From JARRPM01 sp963792815 (lineage in GTDB: Bacteria; Pseudomonadota; Gammaproteobacteria; Pseudomonadales; Halieaceae), in NCBI GenBank assembly GCA_963792815.1, contig CAWBXR010000007.1, positions 1 to 64,000 on the forward strand: DNA of 64,000 nt, written 5' to 3'. A model generated the notes under the pieces. That model was not told the DNA's origin. It saw only the letters and a list, made by a program, of their open reading frames with translations, and ran no database searches. Positions within the stretch are counted from its first letter, which is position 1, and each line of letters starts with the position of its first letter. Shown piece after piece: positions 58,031 to 64,000 of this stretch. The position numbers and the translations under genes were made by a program.

Positions 58031-58507
58031 TTACAGGCCCAGTTCCTTTACAAGCGCTATCACGTCATCGTGATGTGTCTTGGTCTTGACTGTATCCATC
58101 ACGTGCTTGAGGCGACCGTCCTTGCCGATGATAAACGTCGTGCGCAGCACACCCATGAATTCCTTGCCCATGAACTTCTTCAGGCCCCAGGCGCCGTATT
58201 TCTCGGTGACCGCATGGTCTTCATCGGATAGCAGGGTGAAATTGAGATCCTGTTTCTCAATGAATTTACCCAGCTTCGGCACCGGGTCCGGGCTAACACC
58301 CAGCACCACCGTGTCGAGCTTCGCAAGGGCCTTCTTGCTGTCGCGTATGCCGCAGGCCTGCACCGTGCACCCGGGCGTCATGGCCCTGGGGTAAAAGTAC
58401 AGGACCACGTTTTGCTTACCCTTGAACTGGGCGAGACTGACCTTGTTGCCGTCCTGGTCCAGCAGTGAAAATGCCGGCGCCATGTTGCCGACCTTGGGAA
58501 ATGCCAT
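58031..58507 (-). CDS. bcp: Peroxiredoxin, BCP/AhpC-TSA type
   Basis: The 158-residue thiol peroxidase has the peroxidatic Cys in FYPRAMTPGCTVQACGIRD, with a second Cys five residues later as in 2-Cys BCP. LGVSPDPVPKLGKFIEKQDLNFTLLSDEDHAVTEKYGAWG, in parts, and TTFIIGKDGRLKHV complete the fold. It reduces hydroperoxides with thioredoxin. AGGAGA precedes the ATG. The downstream MBL gene begins directly at its stop. Length is typical. Confidence 0.93.
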   Translation of the reverse strand: MAFPKVGNMAPAFSLLDQDGNKVSLAQFKGKQNVVLYFYPRAMTPGCTVQACGIRDSKKALAKLDTVVLGVSPDPVPKLGKFIEKQDLNFTLLSDEDHAVTEKYGAWGLKKFMGKEFMGVLRTTFIIGKDGRLKHVMDTVKTKTHHDDVIALVKELGL

Positions 58508-58540
58508 GACTATCTCCTTGTTGGTGATTCAGCTATCGAT

Positions 58541-59092
58541 TCAGGTATTACTTCGCCGGGACCTGCGCTCCACGGTAGACACCCGGACCGGGAAGTGGGC
58601 CTGCTCGGCGTCAATGAAAAACTGCTCCAGGGTTTCGTGGACGACGGGAAAGGCGATCTCTCCCCAGGGAATATCCCCCTGGCTGTACAGGCCGGTCTCG
58701 AGGCTCTCCGGGCCGACGCCGAAAGCACCGTCGTCCAGGTCGCAGCGGTAAAACATATAGACCTGGCTGATCGAGGGCACATCGAACACCCGGTACAACT
58801 GGAGGTTGCTCACCCTGGCCCTCGCCTCCTCCCAGGTTTCCCTGGCCGCGCCCTCCGGGGTGGTCTCCCCGTTTTCCATGAAGCCCGCCGGCAGGGTCCA
58901 GTAGTTCTTGCGCGGCTCTATCGCCCGCTTGCACAGCAATACCCTGCCTTCGTATACAGGAACACAGCCAACGATAACCCTGGGATTTGTATAGTGGATC
59001 TGTTCACAGGAGGTACAGATAAACCTTTCGCGGTCATCGCCCGCGGGTATCCGCAGGGTGACTGTGCTGCCGCAGCTGGTACAGAATTTCAT
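58541..59092 (-). CDS. Nudix hydrolase with zinc ribbon
   Basis: The 183-residue protein begins with a zinc ribbon (MKFCTSCGS and FICTSCEQIHYTNP, four Cys). The Nudix domain follows, with box GFMENGETTPEGAARETWEE plus ARA, where the final Gly is replaced. This Nudix_N_2 architecture occurs in enzymes acting on ADP-ribose, NADH or FAD. It lies directly downstream of a flavin reductase on the same strand and upstream of bcp, so a role in redox cofactor turnover is plausible but unproven. Confidence 0.87.
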   Translation of the reverse strand: MKFCTSCGSTVTLRIPAGDDRERFICTSCEQIHYTNPRVIVGCVPVYEGRVLLCKRAIEPRKNYWTLPAGFMENGETTPEGAARETWEEARARVSNLQLYRVFDVPSISQVYMFYRCDLDDGAFGVGPESLETGLYSQGDIPWGEIAFPVVHETLEQFFIDAEQAHFPVRVSTVERRSRRSNT

Positions 59093-59156
59093 CGGTTCGG
59101 TGTCGTGGTCAAGGCGAGCTGCGCAGTATAAAGCCTAAAGCCAACAGCGGCGAGCA

Positions 59157-59648
59157 CTAGGCCAGGCTGTGGTAGTTACCGGAGTAGAACAGCAGTGGCT
59201 CACCATCGTCCCGCGTATGCATGTTGATAACCCTGCCCACGATAATCAGGTGGTCGCCGCCGTCGTGGGTGGCGTGGAGTTCACATTCAAAGGACACCAG
59301 CGCCTCCGGCACGATGGGCGAACCGGACTTGCCCGGGGTGAAGTGATCAGGGTGCAGCACGTGATCGCCCTTTCTGGCATAGCGACCGGAGTGCTCGTGG
59401 TGCTCCCGGGCCAGTACGTTGATGGCGAAGTACTGCGGCCGGGAAAACACGTCGAAGACCTCGGAGTTGTTCTGCAGGCTCCACAGCACCAGCGGCGGAT
59501 CCAGCGAGACCGAGCTGAAGGAATTGGCGGTCATCCCGAGCGGCTCCCCCTGTTCTGTCATGGTGCTGATAATACAAACGCCAGTGGCAAAACGCCCCAG
59601 GGCGTTGCGCAGTTCCCGGCTGTCAATCTCCACCTTTTTGTCTTCCAT
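59157..59648 (-). CDS. Flavin reductase-like domain protein
   Basis: The 163-residue split-barrel flavoprotein has RNALGRFATGVCIISTM, PLGMTANSFSSVSLDPPLVLWSL, PQYFAINVLAREH and HTRDDGEPLLFYSGNYHSL. This is the reductase component type (HpaC/ActVB-like) that supplies reduced FMN or FAD to two-component monooxygenases, or uses bound flavin itself. No large monooxygenase subunit is adjacent; the LLM oxidoreductase lies 1.5 kb away on the other strand and could be a partner only by inference. The ATG at 59648 is clear. Confidence 0.9.
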   Translation of the reverse strand: MEDKKVEIDSRELRNALGRFATGVCIISTMTEQGEPLGMTANSFSSVSLDPPLVLWSLQNNSEVFDVFSRPQYFAINVLAREHHEHSGRYARKGDHVLHPDHFTPGKSGSPIVPEALVSFECELHATHDGGDHLIIVGRVINMHTRDDGEPLLFYSGNYHSLA

Positions 59649-59734
59649 CTGTGCTGCCTTATTGTGGTTGTGCGGTTTCTGTCCCGGTTGAGTATTTCAC
59701 CCCAGCTGGCGTGAGGGCACATCCCCCGTTCAGG

Positions 59735-60202
59735 TTATGCCGGCTCGTCACCATCCCAGCGCGCGGCCCTGGCACTGTCCTGCGCCCTTGCCTCGACCCA
59801 GCGCCCTCCCCGGGGCCCGATCTCTTTCTTCCAGAACGGGGCCTCGTTCTTGAGGTAGTCCATGATGAACTCACAGGCGCTGAAGGCCGCCTCCCGGTGG
59901 GCCGACGCGACACCGACCCAGACTATCTGGTCGCCGGTCTGCAGCCGGCCTACCCTGTGTACCACCGACGCCGCCAGTAATGGCCAGCGCCCGGATGCCT
60001 GCTCGAGAATGCCCTGGATACTGCGCTGGGTCATACCCGGGTAGTGTTCCAGCTCCATAACATTCACAGCCTGGCCGGCATTGGCCCCGCGCACATAGCC
60101 GGTAAAACACGCCACGGCGCCTTCTTCATGCGCACCGGCCAGCAGCCCGCGCTGCAGCGCCGCCACATCGAAATCCTCCGCCTGGACGCTGACCGCCAGC
60201 AC
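59735..60202 (-). CDS. moaE: Molybdopterin synthase catalytic subunit MoaE
   Basis: The 155-residue protein has AGAHEEGAVACFTGYVRGANAGQAVNVMELEHYPGM, in parts, HRVGRLQTGDQIVWVGVASAHREAAFSACEFIMDYLKNEAPFWKKE with the catalytic lysines. It joins sulfur from MoaD onto cyclic pyranopterin monophosphate. The GTG at 60202 is preferred, since a G-rich sequence precedes it and VLAVSVQAEDFDV starts the family. The longer opening to 60277 would lie in moaD. It is 16 bp from the moaD stop; moaC-moaD-moaE form one operon. Confidence 0.94.
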   Translation of the reverse strand: MLAVSVQAEDFDVAALQRGLLAGAHEEGAVACFTGYVRGANAGQAVNVMELEHYPGMTQRSIQGILEQASGRWPLLAASVVHRVGRLQTGDQIVWVGVASAHREAAFSACEFIMDYLKNEAPFWKKEIGPRGGRWVEARAQDSARAARWDGDEPA

Positions 60203-60218
60203 CGCCCCGCCCCCCGCT

Positions 60219-60473
60219 TCAGCCACCGGTAACCGGCGGGAAAAAGGCGATTTCATCGCCATCGTGCAGCTGTACATTGCCTGTCACAACCGTCTGGTTG
60301 ACCGCACGAATCACGTTGGAAGCGCTGAGCACCTCGCGCCAGCGGGATCCACCCTGCAGGCACAACTGCACCTGCAGCTGGTCCAGGTCGGCCAGGGTTT
60401 CCTCCCAGGGCAGCTCCAGGCCAGGACAATCGAGCTCCTCTTTTATGCGCGCAAAGAACAGTACCGTCAGCAT
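60219..60473 (-). CDS. moaD: Molybdopterin synthase sulfur carrier MoaD
   Basis: The 84-residue ubiquitin-like protein starts VLFFARIKEEL and ends DEIAFFPPVTGG, with the C-terminal Gly-Gly that is thiocarboxylated by MoeB. The start overlaps the moaC stop (ATGA), indicating coupling, and moaE follows. It donates sulfur to precursor Z inside the MoaD-MoaE complex. Length is typical. Confidence 0.94.
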   Translation of the reverse strand: MLTVLFFARIKEELDCPGLELPWEETLADLDQLQVQLCLQGGSRWREVLSASNVIRAVNQTVVTGNVQLHDGDEIAFFPPVTGG

Positions 60474-60964
60474 CAGGCGCCCTGCTCCGTCGGGCGCTGC
60501 CAGTCACCGGACTTGCCGCCGCTTTTACTGAGCAGGCCAACGTTGCGGATCTCCATCTCCCGATCAACCGCCTTGCACATATCGTAAATGGTGAGGGCTG
60601 CCACCGACACGGCTGTCAGCGCCTCCATCTCCACCCCGGTCTTACCCGAGACCTTGCAGGTGGCATCGATATGGACGCAGGATCCGCTCCTGTCGATTCT
60701 GAACTCAACCGCAACCGAGGTGAGCATCAGTGGGTGGCACAGGGGAATCAGGTCGGAGGTCTTTTTCGCGGCCTGGATGCCGGCCACCCGCGCCACTGCC
60801 AGTACGTCACCCTTCTTGTGGCCACCCTGCTCAAGCAGCGCCAGCGTCTGTGGCTTCATGGATACGATCGCCGTCGCCACGGCGACTCTCCCGGTTACTG
60901 CCTTGTCACCGATATCCACCATCCGGGCGGCGCCGGTTTCGTCGATGTGGGTGAGTCTGGGCAT
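60473..60964 (-). CDS. moaC: Cyclic pyranopterin monophosphate synthase MoaC
   Basis: The 163-residue enzyme has KPQTLALLEQGGHKKGDVLAVARVAGIQAAKKTSDLIPLCHPLMLTSV, in parts, and TGVEMEALTAVSVAALTIYDMCKAVD. The KTSDLIPLCHPL and GVEMEALTA blocks are the family signatures. With MoaA it converts a GTP derivative into cyclic pyranopterin monophosphate. GGAG precedes ATG 60964 by seven bases; a start nine codons earlier lacks one. moaA and moaB are not in the window. Confidence 0.95.
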   Translation of the reverse strand: MPRLTHIDETGAARMVDIGDKAVTGRVAVATAIVSMKPQTLALLEQGGHKKGDVLAVARVAGIQAAKKTSDLIPLCHPLMLTSVAVEFRIDRSGSCVHIDATCKVSGKTGVEMEALTAVSVAALTIYDMCKAVDREMEIRNVGLLSKSGGKSGDWQRPTEQGA

Positions 60965-61131
60965 GTATAACTCCGGCGCAGCGATCTTCATTCAGGCGCA
61001 CGAGTCTATCCAATGGCGGCTCGGATTGACAATCGTATTGACCGGGAAAGTCAGCGAATATGGCCGCCGACCCACGTTCTCCCGGGCGTCAGCTTGGCGT
61101 AAAGTACCAGCATCACAAACGGAGGCGCGTC

Positions 61132-62145
61132 ATGGCAAAACTTTCACTGGGACTGCAACTGGGCTACTGGGGGGCACAGCCCCCGACCAATCACGTGGAG
61201 CTTGCCCAGGAGGCGGAGCGGCTGGGCTTCGATTCAGTGTGGACCGCCGAATCCTACGGCAACGACTGTTTCACCCCGTTGGCCTGGATCGGCGCCCAGA
61301 CCTCGAAAATCCGCCTGGGTACTTCCGTTGCCCAGCTGTCGGCCCGGACCCCGGCCGCCTGTGCCATGGCCGCCATGGCAATGGACCACCTGTCGGGGGG
61401 GCGGATGATTCTCGGGCTAGGCGTCTCCGGGCCCCAGGTAGTAGAGGGCTGGTATGGCCAGCCCTACACCAAGCCCCTGACCCGTACCCGGGAATACGTG
61501 GACATCGTGCGCAAGGTGCTGGCCCGCCAGGAACCGGTAACCAGCGACGGCGAGTTCTACCCCCTGCCCTACAATGGCCCCGGTTCCTGGGGAATGGGCA
61601 AGCCCATCAAGTCGATCACCCATCCCCTGCGGGCCGACCTGCCGATCTTTATCGGGGCCGAGGGGCCAAAAAATGTCGCCCAGACCGCCGAGATCGCCGA
61701 CGGCTGGCTGCCCCTTTACTACTCGCCCTACCGCCAGGAGGTCTACGCCGACCAGTTGCTGGGCGCGAAGGAGGGTTTTGAAATCGCCGCGCTGGCCCTG
61801 GTCAACGTGAATGACGATCTCGCCCAGGCGCTTTACCCGGTCAAGGCAATGTTGGCTTTTTACGTTGGCGGCATGGGCTCCAGCAAGCGCAACTTCCACA
61901 AGGAACTGATGGGGCGGATGGGCTTTGCCGACGAGGCCGAGGAAATCCAGCGCCTGTTCTTTGCGGGTAAGCGGGACGAGGCTATCGACGTGGTGCCGGA
62001 TCAGTTCGCCGATGAGATCTCCCTGTCCGGGCCACCCGATCGTATCCGCGAACGGATCAAGGCCTGGGAGAGCTCCCCCGTGACCAGCCTGCTGATCCAC
62101 GGCGATGTCACTTTATTGAGGAATATGGCAGAGTGGGTGCTCTGA
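61132..62145 (+). CDS. LLM-class (luciferase-like) flavin oxidoreductase
   Basis: The 337-residue TIM-barrel protein belongs to the bacterial luciferase-like group resembling mycobacterial Rv3520c. It has LGLQLGYWGAQPPTNHVELAQEAERLGFDSVWTAESYG, in parts, TSKIRLGTSVAQL, GGRMILGLGVSGPQVVEGWYG and the closing LLIHGDVTLLRNMAEWV. Mycobacterial relatives are F420-dependent, but a gammaproteobacterium would more likely use FMN. The substrate is unknown. GGAGG lies nine bases before ATG 61132. The MFS transporter follows 49 bp later on the same strand. Confidence 0.87.
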   Translation: MAKLSLGLQLGYWGAQPPTNHVELAQEAERLGFDSVWTAESYGNDCFTPLAWIGAQTSKIRLGTSVAQLSARTPAACAMAAMAMDHLSGGRMILGLGVSGPQVVEGWYGQPYTKPLTRTREYVDIVRKVLARQEPVTSDGEFYPLPYNGPGSWGMGKPIKSITHPLRADLPIFIGAEGPKNVAQTAEIADGWLPLYYSPYRQEVYADQLLGAKEGFEIAALALVNVNDDLAQALYPVKAMLAFYVGGMGSSKRNFHKELMGRMGFADEAEEIQRLFFAGKRDEAIDVVPDQFADEISLSGPPDRIRERIKAWESSPVTSLLIHGDVTLLRNMAEWVL

Positions 62146-62194
62146 TTTCCGGCCCCGACCGGGAACAATAAAAACATAATACGGAAGCGCCGCC

Positions 62195-63481
62195 ATGGCA
62201 CAGGACAGCCCGCCGGGCACAACGGATTTCTCGCCCGGCTACAAGCGCTTCGCCCTTGCCATGCTCACCGCGGTTTACGCGCTGAATTTTATCGACCGGC
62301 AAATCCTGGTCATCCTGCAGGAGCCGATCAAGGCGGATATGGGCCTGAGCGACGCCCAGCTGGGCCTGCTCAGCGGCTTCGCCTTTGCGGTGGTCTATGT
62401 GACCGCGGGAATTCCCATCGCCTACTGGGCGGACCGGGGCAACAGGCGCAACGTGATCTCCCTGGCCGTCGCCGTATGGAGCGGAATGACCGCAGTGTCC
62501 GGACTGGCCCAGAACTACGGCCAGTTGCTGCTGGCCCGGATCGGTGTCGGCCTGGGCGAAGCCGGCGGCAGCCCGCCGGCGCACTCCATGATCAGCGACT
62601 ATTATCCGCCACAGCAGCGGGCCACCGCCCTGTCGATTTATTCCTCGGGCATCTACATGGGCATCCTGCTGGGTTTTCTTTTCGGCGGAGTGATCGCCGA
62701 GGCCTTTGGCTGGCGAACTGCCTTCATGGTGGTCGGTCTGCCGGGAGTGCTGTTTGCGGTCATCCTGCGCTTCACCCTCAAGGAGCCGCTCAGGGGACGC
62801 TGGGAAAACCCCACTGCTGCACACGCCCCGCAACCGGGTCTCAAGCAGACCATGGCACTGCTGCGCGACAGGCCGTCTTTCTGGTATATCGCCCTGGGCA
62901 GCGCGTTCGCCTCCTATGTGGCCTACGGCAACGGCAACTTCCTGCCCTCCTTCCTGATCCGCAATCACAATATGAGCATTGCCGAGGTGGGCACGGTGCT
63001 GGCCCTGGTGTCAGGGGTATCCGGCGCGCTGGGTACCTTCCTGGGCGGTTACCTCAGTGACAGGTACGGCACAACGGACATGCGCTGGTACCTGTGGATA
63101 CCCATGATCGGCATCGCGCTGGCCTACTTTCCCTATCTCAACATGCTGCTGACGGAAAACATCACCAGCGGGCTTGCCCTGGTCTTTTTCGCGCTAATCC
63201 TCAATTCGTTTTACCTCGGGCCGTGCATCGCCCTGTCCCACGCACTGGTCGAGCCGGGCATGCGGGCGCTGACCTCAGCCGTCCTGTTCTTTGTGCTGAA
63301 TATGATCGGGCTCGGACTGGGGCCGTTCATAACCGGGCTGGTCAGCGATATGCTGGTGCCCGCCTACGGCGACCAGGCCCTGCGGTATTCGATGCTGGCT
63401 ACCACCCAGGTGTATCTGCTGGCCCTGCTGATGTTTGCCCTCGCGGCGAGACGCCTGCCCGCGGACCTGGCAAAACGCTGA
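62195..63481 (+). CDS. MFS transporter, Spinster-like
   Basis: The 428-residue carrier has twelve helices and the MFS A-motif in AYWADRGNRRNVISLAV. GLGEAGGSPPAHSMISDYYPPQQRATALSIYSSGIYMGILLGF (in parts) is the hallmark of the Spinster/lipid-steroid subgroup in Proteobacteria. These are annotated as MFS transporters beside steroid, terpene or aromatic catabolic genes. Cargo is unknown. CGGAAG precedes the ATG. It is flanked by an LLM oxidoreductase and a second transporter on the same strand. Confidence 0.88.
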   Translation: MAQDSPPGTTDFSPGYKRFALAMLTAVYALNFIDRQILVILQEPIKADMGLSDAQLGLLSGFAFAVVYVTAGIPIAYWADRGNRRNVISLAVAVWSGMTAVSGLAQNYGQLLLARIGVGLGEAGGSPPAHSMISDYYPPQQRATALSIYSSGIYMGILLGFLFGGVIAEAFGWRTAFMVVGLPGVLFAVILRFTLKEPLRGRWENPTAAHAPQPGLKQTMALLRDRPSFWYIALGSAFASYVAYGNGNFLPSFLIRNHNMSIAEVGTVLALVSGVSGALGTFLGGYLSDRYGTTDMRWYLWIPMIGIALAYFPYLNMLLTENITSGLALVFFALILNSFYLGPCIALSHALVEPGMRALTSAVLFFVLNMIGLGLGPFITGLVSDMLVPAYGDQALRYSMLATTQVYLLALLMFALAARRLPADLAKR

Positions 63482-63526
63482 GGCCCGCGCCAGTGCCCTT
63501 CCTCTACTTCACATGGATACCCGGCT

Positions 63527-64000
63527 ATGCAGGCCACTAGCGCCCGGCGCCGCCTCGTCTACGCCTCGGGAGTGATTAATTTCGCCCTCAAGGAAGCGGC
63601 TTTTGGCGCCTTCGTGTTGTTCTACTACAAGCAGGTGCTCGGGCTCAGCGGCACCCTGACCGGCCTGGCGATCGCGCTCTCCGTACTATGGGACGCCATC
63701 TCGGACCCGCTGGTCGGCGCCTGGTCCGACAAGTTGCGCTCCCGCTGGGGACGCCGCCACCCGCTGATGGTCGCCTCGGTGATACCCCTGGCACTCAGTT
63801 TCGTCGCCACGTTCTGGCCGCCACAGATAGCCCAGGGCAGCCAGATGTCGCTGTTTTTCTGGTTGCTCGGCAGTGTGCTGCTGCTGCGCACTGCCCTGAC
63901 TTTTTTCATGGTGCCCTACCTGGCACTGGGCGCGGAAATATCCACCGATTACCACGAGCGCACCCTGCTGGCCAGCGCCCGGACGAACCTGGGCTGGTTT
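63527..64000 (+). CDS. MFS/GPH-family transporter (3' end beyond window)
   Basis: The frame is open from ATG 63527 to the window edge (158 codons). It reads MQATSARRRLVYASGVINF, then ALKEAAFGAFVLFYYKQVLGLSGTLTGLAIALSV, WDAISDPLVGAWSDKLRSRWGRRHPLM and MVPYLALGAEISTDYHERT, all read in parts. WDAISDPLVGAWSDKxRSRWGRRHP is the MelB/GPH (glycoside-pentoside-hexuronide) signature. It starts 45 bp after the Spinster-like gene. The rest of the protein (about 280 residues) is outside the window. Confidence 0.88.
   Translation, partial: MQATSARRRLVYASGVINFALKEAAFGAFVLFYYKQVLGLSGTLTGLAIALSVLWDAISDPLVGAWSDKLRSRWGRRHPLMVASVIPLALSFVATFWPPQIAQGSQMSLFFWLLGSVLLLRTALTFFMVPYLALGAEISTDYHERTLLASARTNLGWF

Noticed and set aside
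60588..61781. 397-codon opening overlapping moaC antisense and the LLM gene
   Set aside because: It covers parts of two well-supported genes in the wrong frame.

Overview
The window looks like a stretch of chromosome from a marine-type gammaproteobacterium with moderately high GC. I infer Cellvibrionales (Halieaceae/Spongiibacteraceae-like) or a relative. The main reason is a long gene order shared with Pseudomonas and relatives (cysG-serS-crcB, rarA-lolA-ftsK, trxB-aat-bpt-infA-clpA-clpS, icd, rluE-nudJ-mnmA-hflD-purB-roxA). This sits among accessory genes typical of hydrocarbon- and lipid-degrading marine bacteria: a CYP153 alkane hydroxylase, SnoaL-like proteins, an LLM oxidoreductase, MMPL/YCF48 and an acyl-CoA hydrolase/transferase. 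No phage, integrase, CRISPR array, rRNA or insertion sequence was seen. One tRNA, Arg(UCG), is present.

Layout. 1-3.7 kb: tail of a sigma-54-type regulator, a HAD phosphatase, then an AraC regulator divergent from a ferredoxin-CYP153 operon, with a 12-bp direct repeat at 21-bp spacing between them. 3.7-5 kb: an AraC remnant and about 1 kb without genes, holding two perfect DnaA boxes around an AT-rich palindrome. 5-12.8 kb: lytic transglycosylase, ABA4-like membrane protein, a MerR/CueR-type promoter driving copA and a membrane cupredoxin, a frameshifted haloacid dehalogenase, DUF2784, a cupin and a membrane protein. 12.8-16.9 kb: LOG protein, SnoaL-like protein, Prc protease. 16.9-31.1 kb: conserved housekeeping block with galE placed between rarA and crcB, including the N-degron set aat-bpt-clpA-clpS. 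31.1-31.6 kb: two palindromic repeats in opposite orientation where cspD often lies in relatives. 31.6-40.4 kb: icd, RNA modification and purine genes, roxA, pabB, tRNA-Arg.

40.6-46.7 kb is the least ordinary part. It holds a YCF48-like protein with an MMPL-type RND transporter, a secreted protein ending in 23 Ser-Asp-Asp repeats, and a frameshifted glycosyltransferase-like gene. The last two lie between intact thrH and a decayed fragment of thrH in the same orientation. 46.8-54.8 kb: cysB, 5'-nucleotidase, CoA hydrolase/transferase, AGCS symporter, D-cysteine desulfhydrase-like enzyme, a yajC without secDF, and an ExoIII family nuclease. 54.9-64 kb: MarR regulator facing a SnoaL-amidohydrolase-MBL group, peroxiredoxin, Nudix, flavin reductase, moaC-moaD-moaE, an LLM oxidoreductase and two transporters, the last cut by the window edge.

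Functions were assigned by reading motifs and recalling families. No database search was run, and start codons were chosen from visible ribosome binding sites.
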